This document shows, piece after piece, positions 25,165 through 34,164 of a stretch of DNA of 64,000 bases. Position numbers and translations under genes: made by a program. Each line of letters opens with the position of its first letter. Within the stretch, counting starts at the first letter, position 1. Origin of the DNA: Prosthecochloris sp. (GTDB lineage Bacteria; Bacteroidota; Chlorobiia; Chlorobiales; Chlorobiaceae); NCBI GenBank assembly GCA_004028745.1, contig RAZP01000006.1:62001-126000 (forward strand), given 5' to 3'. The notes under the pieces are model-generated. The model was not told the DNA's origin and searched no databases. It was given only the letters and a program-made list of their open reading frames with translations.

Positions 25165-25209
25165 GTCGTTTTTAATTGTAACAATTTTAAACAATTAAAA
25201 CCCCCGAAC

Positions 25210-26490
25210 ATGAAACCAATCTGCATCAACGACTACTGCTTTGACCACGTCCATATCTGGATTCAATATGATCATTCAATTCCCCAGTTTGTTGAAGTAG
25301 CTATCGAGATTTTTTATCCCCGTGACCGTCAGGCCAACGGACTCGTGATGTTCAACCACGGTTTTCTTATCGGTGTCGATCTTTTGTACTATCCGAAAAA
25401 AATTATCGGCTCGTTTCTCAATGACACCCCTCTTTTCGGTGTTCACCCTTCCTACTACTACAATTACTCCAGGGCTTTGGCCGACCAGCACTGGGCCATG
25501 GCATATGTTACCGCTGTGCATCTGCAGATGCAGGGAGTTCCCTGGACCGATTTCGGGGGTAATCCGAGAGTAGGGCAGGAAGCTTTTGCCGCAGCCTCCT
25601 ATCTTATCAAGTATGGCGTGACAGACGAGTTTTACAAGGCTGAAAAAAAGTACAAAAACACCGCTCTGTACAAGCCGGAAGAAGTTGAAAAAGCCCGTTT
25701 CATGCGTTCGAACAACGTGATCTTCGCAGGTCATTCAGTTGGCGGAGCGCATGCTCAGGTTCCTGCTACAGGGTTTGAGACCATGCAAAAGATAGGGAAA
25801 GACACATGCCGGCCTTTCGATCCTGTGATCTATGACCGGGAGTTTTTGCCAAAGTATTCCGAACGTATGTCCAGGTGGGCGCCAGAAGAGAGAGCCAACC
25901 CTGTAGGTCTTGTGCAGCTTTCTCCTGTTGATCAGAAAGTGCCGTTGATCGGGCCGGGCATGGCCGATTATCGCAAGGTTTTGGCAGAAAGAGAATTACC
26001 CATACTCATGATCATCGGGGAGTGTGACAGCGCCTGTCTGAAAGATTCGCAACCACCGGCATGGTCGCCCGATCCTGCCACAACGACAGAATTTTCCCAG
26101 CTTGCGCCCCAAGGCAGCAACTCCTGGGCCGTCGTTGCAAATGTGAAACATGGCAGTCACTGCGGCTATCTGACACAAAAAAATAACCTATGCAGTCTTG
26201 CCGATGAAGATTCGGGTCTGTGTAAAAAGGGCACCCCGACCTGGAAAGCAGGAGGGGAAGAGGCTGCATTTACCACGGATCTGTTCAAAAGGTTCATCGG
26301 TATGTATCCTGATGGCCAAGGGTTTCCCGGTGATTTCAAAAAATGGATCCATAGCGATTTCATCAAATGGCTCAACCAGGAAAACCCGTATGGTAAAATC
26401 GATCTGGTGCCGTTTGCTGACGGAAAATATATCGATTATGTTTCACACGGCGGCTGCCCACCCCTTGAAGCGAAGAAGGGGAAGAAGTGA
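25210..26490 (+). CDS. Alpha/beta hydrolase of unknown substrate
   Basis: 426 residues. The strand-loop GLVMFNHGFLIG near 46-57 provides an oxyanion-type HG motif, and FAGHSVGGAH near 176-185 is the nucleophile elbow with Ser180. A late Asp/His pair (ECDS near 278; KHGSHCGY near 315) can complete the triad. No signal peptide. Cys-rich for a cytoplasmic enzyme, with CSLADEDSGLCKKG and a C-terminal GGCPP. It follows the Nif11-type peptide gene closely on the same strand, so processing of that peptide or its product is a possibility, not shown. Confidence 0.7.
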   Translation: MKPICINDYCFDHVHIWIQYDHSIPQFVEVAIEIFYPRDRQANGLVMFNHGFLIGVDLLYYPKKIIGSFLNDTPLFGVHPSYYYNYSRALADQHWAMAYVTAVHLQMQGVPWTDFGGNPRVGQEAFAAASYLIKYGVTDEFYKAEKKYKNTALYKPEEVEKARFMRSNNVIFAGHSVGGAHAQVPATGFETMQKIGKDTCRPFDPVIYDREFLPKYSERMSRWAPEERANPVGLVQLSPVDQKVPLIGPGMADYRKVLAERELPILMIIGECDSACLKDSQPPAWSPDPATTTEFSQLAPQGSNSWAVVANVKHGSHCGYLTQKNNLCSLADEDSGLCKKGTPTWKAGGEEAAFTTDLFKRFIGMYPDGQGFPGDFKKWIHSDFIKWLNQENPYGKIDLVPFADGKYIDYVSHGGCPPLEAKKGKK

Positions 26491-26599
26491 GGGTTGTTGA
26501 TTTGTTGAATTGTTGAACTGTAGGGGCTGCCCCTTGTGAAATGTCCTGCTTGATTTCACGGGATGGCCGCCCGAAAGAAATGCAAAAAGGCATCACCAT

Positions 26600-26698
26600 G
26601 TAGGGGCGAAGCATTTTTCGCCCCTCTCTGGTAAGGCTGGCCCCCTGACAAGCAGTTATTTCCCTTTCTTCGTAGGGGCAGACCCACGTGTCTGCCCG
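26600..26698. repeat. Second repeat family, copy A
   Basis: Starts TAGGGGCGAAGCATTTTTCG and ends CCACGTGTCTGCCC. It is closely similar across about 98 bases to 28510-28607. It includes the palindromic block GGGGCAGACCCACGTGTCTGCCC (in parts). Upstream 26521-26599 holds a further degenerate GGGGCTGCCCC stem. Confidence 0.8.
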
Positions 26699-26807
26699 CA
26701 AAGGTCAGCAAGCTCATGGTTATTTTGGTAAGTGAGTGAAATGCTTGACCCGTGAAATCTGAACAACCATCTCACAGGTCTTACCCGGAGATCCATTTTT
26801 TCTTGCG

Positions 26808-26842
26808 AGTGAATATGGATGCCGCATCGAGTGCGGCATGAC
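26808..26842. repeat. REP-like palindrome, copy A
   Basis: GGATGCCGCATCGAGTGCGG with CATGAC behind; the same palindrome recurs at 35830-35855. GTGCGGCAT mirrors ATGCCGCAT. Confidence 0.65.
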
Positions 26843-26960
26843 TTTGCGGGAGTTGGGGTCTAATTTGACTTTTTGCTGACATCGGTTGTCAGTCTTGATA
26901 ATAAATGCTCTAATTGTGTTTTTTCCTTTTCGTAGGGAAAAAAAACTCATAATTTTCCTT

Positions 26961-28262
26961 ATGATGAAGAAAGATGTCCTTAAATCTTTGCTGCGAGACT
27001 TTCATACCTTGTCGTTGCCGGATTTGACGACACGAGATATCTCTGTTCCGTTGGGAACCGGCAAGATTGTTACGCTGATCGGCTCGCGGCGCAGTGGAAA
27101 AACTTGGCTGCTATATCAGCTTGCTTCTGAGTTGTATAGGGATGGTGTTCCGAAAGAGAATGTGTTTTTTCTCAACTTCGAGGACGAACGTCTTGATCTG
27201 GAAGCTCAGGAGCTCGATCTGCTGTTGCAGGCTTATCAGGAACTCTATCCCGGTCTTGACCTGGCACAATGTTACTTTCTTTTTGACGAAATTCAGAACA
27301 TCCCGGGTTGGGAGCGTTTTGTTCGTCGGATTCATGAGCGTATTTGCCCCAACATTGTTGTCACAGGTTCCAATGCGCGTCTGCTCAGCACCGAGATCGC
27401 CACGGCATTGAGGGGAAGAGCAATAACCCGGACCGTTTATCCTTTCAGTTTTCGTGAAGTGCTCAAGTATCGGAGTATTCCGCTCGATCTGCATGCGAGC
27501 AGCAATCGTACTAAGATTGAAGCGACGCTCGATGCATATCTTGAGCAGGGAGGGTTTCCCGAGACGCTTGCGATGCGTGACCGGTATCTGCGTGAAGAGA
27601 CCCTGCAATCATATTTCGAAGTTATGCTGCTTCGAGACCTTGCGGATAGATATCGTTTTACCAACATTACCGCGCTCCGCTATTTCCTTAAGCGGCTTGC
27701 AGCATCAGCTACCAAGCAGATATCCATTCACGGGATGTATAATGAGCTTAAGTCTGCAGGCATACGGATAGGAAAAAATGCGCTCTATGATTTTCTGCAG
27801 GGCGCTGAGGATATATTTTTTGCGAAGACGTTGCCCAGGTACTCATCCAAAGTCATGACTCGGGAACTTGGTGAGAAGAAGATTTTCATTATTGACAACG
27901 GGTTGCTTAACGCCATCCGTTTTCGTTTTTCAGAGGACCGTGGTAAAGCAATGGAGCAGGTTGTCTATTGGCAATTGATGCGCAACAAGAAAAAGGGGAG
28001 CAGCATTTCCTTCTTCAAAAACGGATATGAATGCGATTTTGTCACGAACGGAGAAGAAATGCCTGCTGCAATGCAGGTTTGTTACAGTCTTGAAGACCCT
28101 AAGACCCGGCAGCGGGAAATCAGAGGCCTTGTGCAAACATGTCGATCGTTAGGGATACATGAAGGTCAGATCATTACTCGGAACGACAACGACCGGATCG
28201 GTTTGGACGGTGTTTTGATAAGGGTTTTACCTCTTGCTGAATATCTGTTGCAGCTTTCCTGA
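26961..28262 (+). CDS. AAA ATPase with C-terminal DUF4143 domain
   Basis: 433 residues from the ATG pair at 26961. Walker A is GSRRSGKTWL near 41-50, Walker B-like FLFDEIQNIPGWERFV near 108, and sensor VTGSNARLLS near 135. The C-terminal half (about 215-400) matches the DUF4143 nuclease-like domain with DNGLLNAIRF and a charged GYECDFV end. This is a very common bacterial family of uncertain role, often in mobile or accessory regions. It is flanked on both sides by the same short repeat family, which suggests recent movement or at least a hot spot. Confidence 0.85.
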   Translation: MMKKDVLKSLLRDFHTLSLPDLTTRDISVPLGTGKIVTLIGSRRSGKTWLLYQLASELYRDGVPKENVFFLNFEDERLDLEAQELDLLLQAYQELYPGLDLAQCYFLFDEIQNIPGWERFVRRIHERICPNIVVTGSNARLLSTEIATALRGRAITRTVYPFSFREVLKYRSIPLDLHASSNRTKIEATLDAYLEQGGFPETLAMRDRYLREETLQSYFEVMLLRDLADRYRFTNITALRYFLKRLAASATKQISIHGMYNELKSAGIRIGKNALYDFLQGAEDIFFAKTLPRYSSKVMTRELGEKKIFIIDNGLLNAIRFRFSEDRGKAMEQVVYWQLMRNKKKGSSISFFKNGYECDFVTNGEEMPAAMQVCYSLEDPKTRQREIRGLVQTCRSLGIHEGQIITRNDNDRIGLDGVLIRVLPLAEYLLQLS

Positions 28263-28509
28263 GGACGATGTTTGCCGGTGCTGTTGAAAAAGCTGAGATT
28301 GGACTAAAGCTAAAGGCGTTTACAAACCCCGCGAGCAGTTGGCTCGCTTGGAAAACCATGTTTGGAAAGATGGATAAAGGGGACGGAATAGATTGAAAGT
28401 TTACATAATGTAAGTTTATACAACATTTTTTTGTGAGGCTGACAAAGACCCGGAACGATAGAAGAGACGGGAAAAATGTTGATTTGCTGATGCGTTTAAT
28501 CGTTGATTT

Positions 28510-28607
28510 GTAGGGGCGAAAAATCTTTCGCCCTTTCTGGCAAGGCTGGCCCCCTGACAAGCAGTTACTTCCTTTCCTTCGATAGGGGCAGACCCACGTG
28601 TCTGCCC
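28510..28607. repeat. Second repeat family, copy B
   Basis: Nearly the same sequence as 26600-26698, in the same orientation, so the two copies bracket the DUF4143 ATPase gene as direct repeats. A related inverted scrap, GGACAGTCACGCGGGACTG, is seen near 29660. Confidence 0.8.
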
Positions 28608-28786
28608 GGAAGGGTCGTATGTGGGATGGATGCCGGATGAGGTCCTGCATGGCTTTTTATCATGCATCGATGCACTCTTGGCGGACGTGGAAAAAGAACA
28701 GTACGGCAAGAAAAGCCTGAAAGGAATATGGAAAGGCAGCGGTTTTGAGAAACTGGTTGATCTTGAAGAGGTGGAGGTAAGCAAAA

Positions 28787-29089
28787 TCAGTTTTCAGGAT
28801 TGACGTTTCGGTTTGCCGAAGTATCATAGAGGCTGCCGGAAACATATTTGTGAATAATACTGGCAACTAATGTTTGATAGGGCACCCCCTCCTGCAATGC
28901 TTTTCTTTGAATTGCTGTCAAATCCCTTCCCGATATCCGTATGCTTATTTTTTTATCCTTCTTGAGTGCCTGCCTTGCGGATTCTTCGAGGAATTTTTTC
29001 CTTTCGGGGGTTAGAGTTGATGAGAATTCTCCCGCTTCATAAGCATCCAGCATTTCCTGCTCTTCTTTATCGAGTTTATTGTTATTCAT
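28787..29089 (-). CDS. brnA: BrnA-like antitoxin
   Basis: 100 residues. Acidic N-terminal helix (EEQEMLDAYEAGEF) for toxin binding, then a ribbon-helix-helix DNA-binding region KISIRISGRDLTAIQRKA (near 47-64) with GVPYQTLVASIIHKY, the standard end of BrnA/CopG-type antitoxins. Its ATG overlaps the stop of the toxin gene by 4 bases, the toxin-first order seen in brnTA modules. It should bind and silence the toxin and repress the operon. Confidence 0.85.
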   Translation of the reverse strand: MNNNKLDKEEQEMLDAYEAGEFSSTLTPERKKFLEESARQALKKDKKISIRISGRDLTAIQRKALQEGVPYQTLVASIIHKYVSGSLYDTSANRNVNPEN

Positions 29090-29364
29090 TTTTTATCTCC
29101 AAGATATTGCCGAGTTGCTTTGCGACTCGGTACGATTGTTTTCAGAAAAATTTCCTGCTCATTTTCAACATAAGGAACCAGGTAAGCGTATTCATCAATG
29201 GCAACGACAAAAATTCGCTGGTGTGCATATTGCTCTTTGCCAGGATGAGAGATGTCGTCAAGCAAACCTCCTGATTGCATCGAAAAAATGATTTCTTCGA
29301 AAGAAATTTTTCTTTCAGTGATAAGTTTGCGGTTTTTCTCTGGATTCCAGTTGAAGGTTTTCAT
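29086..29364 (-). CDS. brnT: BrnT-like toxin ribonuclease
   Basis: 92 residues from the ATG at 29364 (a TTG three codons earlier is less likely). FNWNPEKNRKLITERKISFEEII is the usual BrnT opening, with the catalytic strand HQRIFVVAID..YLVPYV and late KTIVPSRKATRQY. BrnT folds like RelE and cleaves RNA to stop growth. It is paired with the antitoxin directly downstream. Confidence 0.85.
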   Translation of the reverse strand: MKTFNWNPEKNRKLITERKISFEEIIFSMQSGGLLDDISHPGKEQYAHQRIFVVAIDEYAYLVPYVENEQEIFLKTIVPSRKATRQYLGDKK

Positions 29365-29373
29365 GGCATGCAA

Positions 29374-29926
29374 TCTTTACATAAATAATAAAAATTTCAA
29401 GATTTTTTGCTTGAAGAGATATTTTCCGCTTCCAGGTCATGCTTTTGCTCTGTAGAGCTGTCAAGCCAACCGGCTCTACAGCCAAGCTTGGTACGCACGA
29501 GTAATGGGGATTGAGACCGAAACCGACTCGATAACATAGCAATTGCGGCCCTATGGTAGATGAAGGCCTGATAGTCATGATCTCATCTCGCTATTCAGCC
29601 TTCGAGCCCACAAGCGATCACGCTAAAGAACAATATCAGCGACAGCATACAATCCTGAAACGGACAGTCACGCGGGACTGCCCCTACAGAAGACAGAATA
29701 TCATCAGCCCATCCAACCCTTATGCCGAAATGCTATCCCGCCATCCGGCTATCCAGCCACTTTTGACTTTTTCCTTTTGAATTTTGCCTTTCCCCCCGGG
29801 ATTGAATTTTCTAAGGTTTTTATCGGTTTGCTCTTGTACTTCCAGGTGGTTTGTCGCTGAACCTACATGGATTTGAGCATATTTTTTCTGATATTTGGCT
29901 GACTTTCGAGGTCAAGTATTGCTATT
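29374..29926. other. Intergenic, no gene supported
   Basis: About 550 bases. It holds an inverted repeat CTGTAGAGC / GGCTCTACAG near 29450-29485 and a scrap of the second repeat family near 29658-29685. A 75-codon frame at 29553 has no protein-like pattern. The next gene begins with GTG at 29927. Confidence 0.5.
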
Positions 29927-32900
29927 GTGGATACTATATCTGTGCGAGAAATACCATATAACTATACATCTGCTACAGACAGGCAGTTACTGTCGTACCT
30001 TCTGGGCGAGGATAACGCCCGCATGCTCGACGAACTGAGAGATGTCCGCGTCACCGGGCGCTCGGCGAGGCTGTTGATGCGTATTATCGGCGGGGTTCTT
30101 ATCCACCGGAGAAACCCCTACTTGTTTCAGGAGCTTGTTGATTCGCCTTCGCGCAGAAAGAGGCTCTTTCAACAAGCTTTCAAGGATCTCGATACCATTG
30201 AAAGTTCTGCGAGCGGAGAGCAGCGGGTTTTGTCGATTGTTGCAACGCTGAGAAAGCTCCTTGATGAATTCCTGGCTGAGGCGGAAAGGGTTCCGGAGTT
30301 CAGAAGACACCTGAAAAGGGAATTCGGTGCCATTACCGGCGCGAAAAATGTTCTGTTCGATCCGTTCACGCTTGTTTCCCACGCAACTGATGCCACGGAC
30401 TGGCGTCTGCATTTGCCGGTTGCCGTGATTACCCCTGATGACGAGGCTCAGGTTGCACCACTGCTTCAGACAACAGAACGCTTGGGTCTGAAAGCTATTC
30501 CAAGGGGGGCAGGAACGGGCTTGACCGGAGGAGCGGTTCCTCTTCGGCCGGGTTGTGTGATCATCAATATGGAAAAGCTTGACAGGATAAGGGGCATTCA
30601 CGAGCGTCGGTTTCACCTTGACAACGGGGGGACGGTTTCTGCCCCGGTCATTGAGGTTGAGGCAGGTGTCGTTACTGAAAAAGCCATGGACTTCGCCAGT
30701 GAACACGACCTTGTATTCGCTACCGATCCGACAAGTGAATGGTCATGCACTGTTGGTGGAAACATTGCGGAAAATGCCGGCGGAAAAAAGGCTGTCAGAT
30801 GGGGAACATGCATCGACAATCTTCTTGAGTGGGTTATGGCAATGCCCTCCGGTCAAAGCTGGAGAGTTCGCAGGACCGACCACAGGCTTCGCAAGATCAT
30901 GCCGGGCGATACCGTTACCTACGAAGTACAGGATAGCGCAGGGGAGTGCATAAAGCACATTGAGCTGAGCGGTACCGATATTCGAAAAAAAGGTCTCTGG
31001 AAAGATATTACCAACAAGGCCCTTGGCGGTGTGCCCGGCTTGCAGAAAGAAGGAACGGACGGTGTGATCACTTCCGCTTTGTTTGTCCTGTACCCGAAGT
31101 ATGAGGAAATAACGACGCTCTGTCTTGAATTTTTCGGTCCCGATATGGACGAGGCAAGCCGGGTCATCGTTGAGCTGTCGGGAATTTTCCCTCTTTCGTC
31201 TGATGATAAAGAGGCGCTGCTTGCCCTTGAGCATTTTGACGACGAGTACATAAAAGCTATAGACTATAAAGTGAAGGCAGCCCGCGCCCAGATGCCGAAG
31301 GCAGTGCTGCTGATAGACATTGCGGGTCATAACAAGGAGGAAGTAACGGCTGGTGTCGAGAAAGTTGAGACGCTGCTTGAACAACACCCTAACACGATGC
31401 TTTTTGTTGCCCGTGATGCAGAAGAGGCAAAACGTTTCTGGGCCGACCGGAAAAAACTCAGTGCCATTGCACGGAGAACCAATGCATTCAAACTGAATGA
31501 GGATATTGTTATTCCTCTTGACGCCCTTGCTGAATTCTCCCGTTTTGTCGATGCCCTTAATATAGAGGAGGAGCGCTATTCCCAGCTCAGCTTCATTGAC
31601 GCTGTGAATGTTTTGCTTCATGATGCAGGTGTGGAAGAAGATGAAAAGCAGTTTGCCGCAAAGATACCTCCTGCCGATGCTCTGTGCTCCGCAGCAAGGG
31701 AAAAACTTAACAATGCTGATGAAAGGGCTCTTCGTACTTTGTTTGAAGTACAGGAGTTCAGGGGCGAGTTCAACGAGCTGTTTCACGGGTATCCACATAT
31801 CGTGTCGGCGTGTGACGATTCGTTTCAGTATGTCAGAGACAGGCGCATTGTCATTGCTACGCATATGCACGCGGGGGATGGTAACGTGCATGTCAACATA
31901 CCTGTTCTTTCGAATGACCAGCCAATGCTTCGCAGGGCCGACCATGTTGTTGACAAGGTAATGGAGAAGGTTATTTCTCTCGGCGGTGTTGTTTCAGGTG
32001 AGCATGGAATAGGCGTGACCAAGCTGAAATATTTGGACAAGGAGCGTATTGATGAGCTTACCGCGTACAGGAGAACGGTTGATCCCAAGGGGATTATGAA
32101 TCCGGGCAAACTGGATGATTTTGAAGTGCTTGACCATATTTTTACCCCTTCTTTCAACCTGCTGGAGCTTGAAGCTCATATTCTGAAAAGAGCAAAGATC
32201 GAGGAGCTTTCCAAAAACGTCGATTTCTGTATCCGTTGCGGCAAGTGCAAAACGGATTGCTGTGTTTACTATCCTGCCCGGGGCATGTTTTACCACCCGA
32301 GAAACAAAAACCTGGCTATCGGTTCATTGATCGAGGCCCTTCTCTATGTTGCCCAGCGTGAACGATCAACCGAATTCGAACTGCTGCAATGGCTTGAAGA
32401 TGTTGCCGATCATTGTACGATCTGTCACAAGTGCCTGAAACCCTGCCCTGTCGACATCGATACAGGAGAGGTGTCTGTTCTTGAGCGCGGTATTCTTGAA
32501 GCGAAAGGGTACAAGCATTTTTCTGCGGTCACACAGATGACGTTGAGATATCTTGAAAACCGTTCTCCGCTTGTTAACAAAATATTTCGCAATACCGTAG
32601 TACGTATGGGGGGAGCTGCAATCCGGGCTGGCAACAGGATGACAAAGCCTTTGCAGTCAATGGAAAGCCCTTTTTCTTTCTATCCCCTCAAAATGGTCAG
32701 TTCATCGGTGCCGTCCGTACCTGAAGAGACGCTGCGGGACGCGCTTCCCCATTGCGATCCGGATCAAGCACTGGTGTTCGAGCCCGAAGAGAAAACAGAC
32801 AAAACGGTTTTCTATTTCCCCGGCTGCGGATCCGAGAGACTCCACTCAACCATTTCCATGGCGGCGATGCATCTGCTTCTGGAAACAGGGGTAAGAGTTG

Positions 32901-33550
32901 TTCTGCCGCCGCCTTTTTTATGCTGCGGTTTTCCGGCCCATGTAAATGCTCAGAACGATCAGCACTCGAAAATTGTACTTCGCAACACGGTCATCTTTTC
33001 CCAGATTCGTGACATGCTTTCCTATCTCGATTTTGATGCCTGTGTTATTTCCTGTGGAACCTGTATGGAGGCTCTGGAAGGAATAGAAACCAGAAAGCTG
33101 TTCGGTGGACGTATTGTCGATGTCGTGGCCTATGCAGCTGAACAGGGGCTGCAACTGGAAGGCAGTGATGACCGCCTGTATCATGCTCCCTGCCATGACT
33201 CGCTTGAGGGAAAAGCCTTGGACAGGCTGAAAGAGATAGGGGGATTCGGGATAGTGACCCCTGTAGAGCATTGCTGTTCAGAGGCGGGGACACTTGCTCT
33301 GTCGAGGCCTGATATTACCGATTCCATGCTGCAGCGCAAAAGAAATGTGATAAAAAAGGCAAAAGAAAAGACGGAAAATACCGTTATGTTGACGAATTGT
33401 CCTTCCTGTGTCCAGGGGCTTGGCAGAAATCGTGATCTTGGAGTGGAGCCGCTTCATGTGGCGGTTGCAATCGCTGAGAAAATTTCAGGTCCTGGCTGGA
33501 AGAATCATTTTAAGGAACAGGCTGAAAAAGCGACTGCTGTCAGGTTTTAG
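29927..33550 (+). CDS. Giant FAD-linked oxidase fused to Fe-S (GlcF-like) module, DUF3683 N-terminus
   Basis: 1207 residues, GTG start. Domains in order: a DUF3683-like N-terminus (about 1-115); a PCMH FAD-binding domain with PRGAGTGLTGG at 192-202; FAD-oxidase C-terminal region including HMHAGDGNVHVN; two 4Fe-4S clusters (CIRCGKCKTDCC near 768 and CTICHKCLKPC near 830); and two CCG-type heterodisulfide-reductase modules (CCGFPAH, SCGTCMEAL, HAPCHDSL, CCSEAGTL, NCPSCVQGL). It combines in one chain what GlcD and GlcF or Dld and LldE do separately. It likely oxidises a 2-hydroxy acid such as D-lactate or glycolate at the membrane. Substrate is not fixed by the sequence. Confidence 0.88.
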   Translation: MDTISVREIPYNYTSATDRQLLSYLLGEDNARMLDELRDVRVTGRSARLLMRIIGGVLIHRRNPYLFQELVDSPSRRKRLFQQAFKDLDTIESSASGEQRVLSIVATLRKLLDEFLAEAERVPEFRRHLKREFGAITGAKNVLFDPFTLVSHATDATDWRLHLPVAVITPDDEAQVAPLLQTTERLGLKAIPRGAGTGLTGGAVPLRPGCVIINMEKLDRIRGIHERRFHLDNGGTVSAPVIEVEAGVVTEKAMDFASEHDLVFATDPTSEWSCTVGGNIAENAGGKKAVRWGTCIDNLLEWVMAMPSGQSWRVRRTDHRLRKIMPGDTVTYEVQDSAGECIKHIELSGTDIRKKGLWKDITNKALGGVPGLQKEGTDGVITSALFVLYPKYEEITTLCLEFFGPDMDEASRVIVELSGIFPLSSDDKEALLALEHFDDEYIKAIDYKVKAARAQMPKAVLLIDIAGHNKEEVTAGVEKVETLLEQHPNTMLFVARDAEEAKRFWADRKKLSAIARRTNAFKLNEDIVIPLDALAEFSRFVDALNIEEERYSQLSFIDAVNVLLHDAGVEEDEKQFAAKIPPADALCSAAREKLNNADERALRTLFEVQEFRGEFNELFHGYPHIVSACDDSFQYVRDRRIVIATHMHAGDGNVHVNIPVLSNDQPMLRRADHVVDKVMEKVISLGGVVSGEHGIGVTKLKYLDKERIDELTAYRRTVDPKGIMNPGKLDDFEVLDHIFTPSFNLLELEAHILKRAKIEELSKNVDFCIRCGKCKTDCCVYYPARGMFYHPRNKNLAIGSLIEALLYVAQRERSTEFELLQWLEDVADHCTICHKCLKPCPVDIDTGEVSVLERGILEAKGYKHFSAVTQMTLRYLENRSPLVNKIFRNTVVRMGGAAIRAGNRMTKPLQSMESPFSFYPLKMVSSSVPSVPEETLRDALPHCDPDQALVFEPEEKTDKTVFYFPGCGSERLHSTISMAAMHLLLETGVRVVLPPPFLCCGFPAHVNAQNDQHSKIVLRNTVIFSQIRDMLSYLDFDACVISCGTCMEALEGIETRKLFGGRIVDVVAYAAEQGLQLEGSDDRLYHAPCHDSLEGKALDRLKEIGGFGIVTPVEHCCSEAGTLALSRPDITDSMLQRKRNVIKKAKEKTENTVMLTNCPSCVQGLGRNRDLGVEPLHVAVAIAEKISGPGWKNHFKEQAEKATAVRF

Positions 33551-33770
33551 GCTTTTGCGATTGTTGTTGTTTGATCCTGGCTTTCGGTGAAAAATACCGG
33601 CAGCCTCATATTCGTGAGCTGCTCTTTCGAACCGGTTTGTGTATTCAGGTTTTATTTGCTTACATTACTATATGAGTGTGTGTATCTCTACTGATAAAGT
33701 TTTGATCAACTAAAAGAGAGGATCTCGCTGATTGTATGGCTGAGGTTCACCGAAGGTGAGGAACAGAACT

Positions 33771-34007
33771 ATGGATAAGTCTGCACTGAAAAAGGTTCTT
33801 GCTGGTTTAAGTATCGCAGGGCTGGTGACAAGCGTAACGTTAACCGGATGCCAGAAAGCCAATGGCAGCTGTGGTAAAGGTAGCTGTAGTGGGGGAAGCT
33901 GCAGTAAAACCGAAAAAGTAGAAGGCGATGATGCCTCGGAGGGAACAGGTTCCTGTACAGGTATGAAAAAAGATGACGCAGAAGCCAGCGAAGGTTCGAA
34001 AGAGTAG
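33771..34007 (+). CDS. sbtA: SbtA-like Cys-rich RiPP precursor with lipoprotein-type leader
   Basis: 78 residues from the ATG at 33771 (GAGGAA upstream). The leader is hydrophobic (VLAGLSIAGLVTSV) and ends in LTGC, a lipobox. The core that follows is low-complexity with repeated Gly/Ser-Cys units: GSCGKGSCSGGSC and later GSCTG. All positions are Cys; no in-frame TGA suggests selenocysteine here, though I recall family members that have it. The neighbour 157 bases downstream is a radical SAM maturase of the matching SbtM kind, which is why I name it. Product structure is unknown. The leader raises the option of export as a lipoprotein. Confidence 0.7.
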   Translation: MDKSALKKVLAGLSIAGLVTSVTLTGCQKANGSCGKGSCSGGSCSKTEKVEGDDASEGTGSCTGMKKDDAEASEGSKE

Positions 34008-34026
34008 CAGCTTTTACCTGGTAGTC

Positions 34027-34076
34027 AAGGTTTCAAAACCTTTTTTGATTTCAACGGTCCGTTCATACGGGCCGTT
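34027..34076 (+). terminator. Two hairpins between the precursor and its maturase gene
   Basis: AAGGTT-TCAA-AACCTT followed by TTTT (34027-34046), then AACGGTCCG / CGGGCCGTT (34053-34076). The pair would keep precursor transcripts abundant and maturase transcripts low, a usual arrangement for peptide systems. Confidence 0.65.
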
Positions 34077-34083
34077 CTTATTT

Positions 34084-34126
34084 CTGCCGTTCCGCCAACG
34101 AAGTAATCAAGTCACGGAATTATTGT
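34084..34126. mobile_element. Internal MITE fragment
   Basis: CCGCCAACGAAGTAATCA followed by CACGGAATTATTGTGA matches the right-hand half of the long MITE copies without its terminal GGTGCC end. Confidence 0.5.
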
Positions 34127-34164
34127 GATTGTCTTTATGTTGAACTTGACGGGAGGGTGACAGT

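Noticed and set aside
25190..25209. Pho-box-like TGTAACA before the alpha/beta hydrolase
   Set aside because: Only one good hexamer (GTAACA, then AAACAA); too short and AT-rich to call.
28621..28803. 60-codon plus-strand frame overlapping the antitoxin end
   Set aside because: Begins in the tail of a repeat, no ribosome site. The end (LKGIWKGSGFEKLV) looks faintly antitoxin-like, but this is not enough for a gene call.
29440..29490. Hairpin that could be taken for a tRNA arm
   Set aside because: No cloverleaf, no T-loop, no CCA-type acceptor; a simple inverted repeat.
30743..31945. 400-codon minus-strand frame
   Set aside because: Antisense to the giant FAD/Fe-S gene; composition follows the other strand's codon bias.
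33771..34007. Possible selenocysteine (in-frame TGA) in the SbtA-like peptide
   Set aside because: All core positions are TGT/TGC codons; no in-frame TGA before the natural stop.
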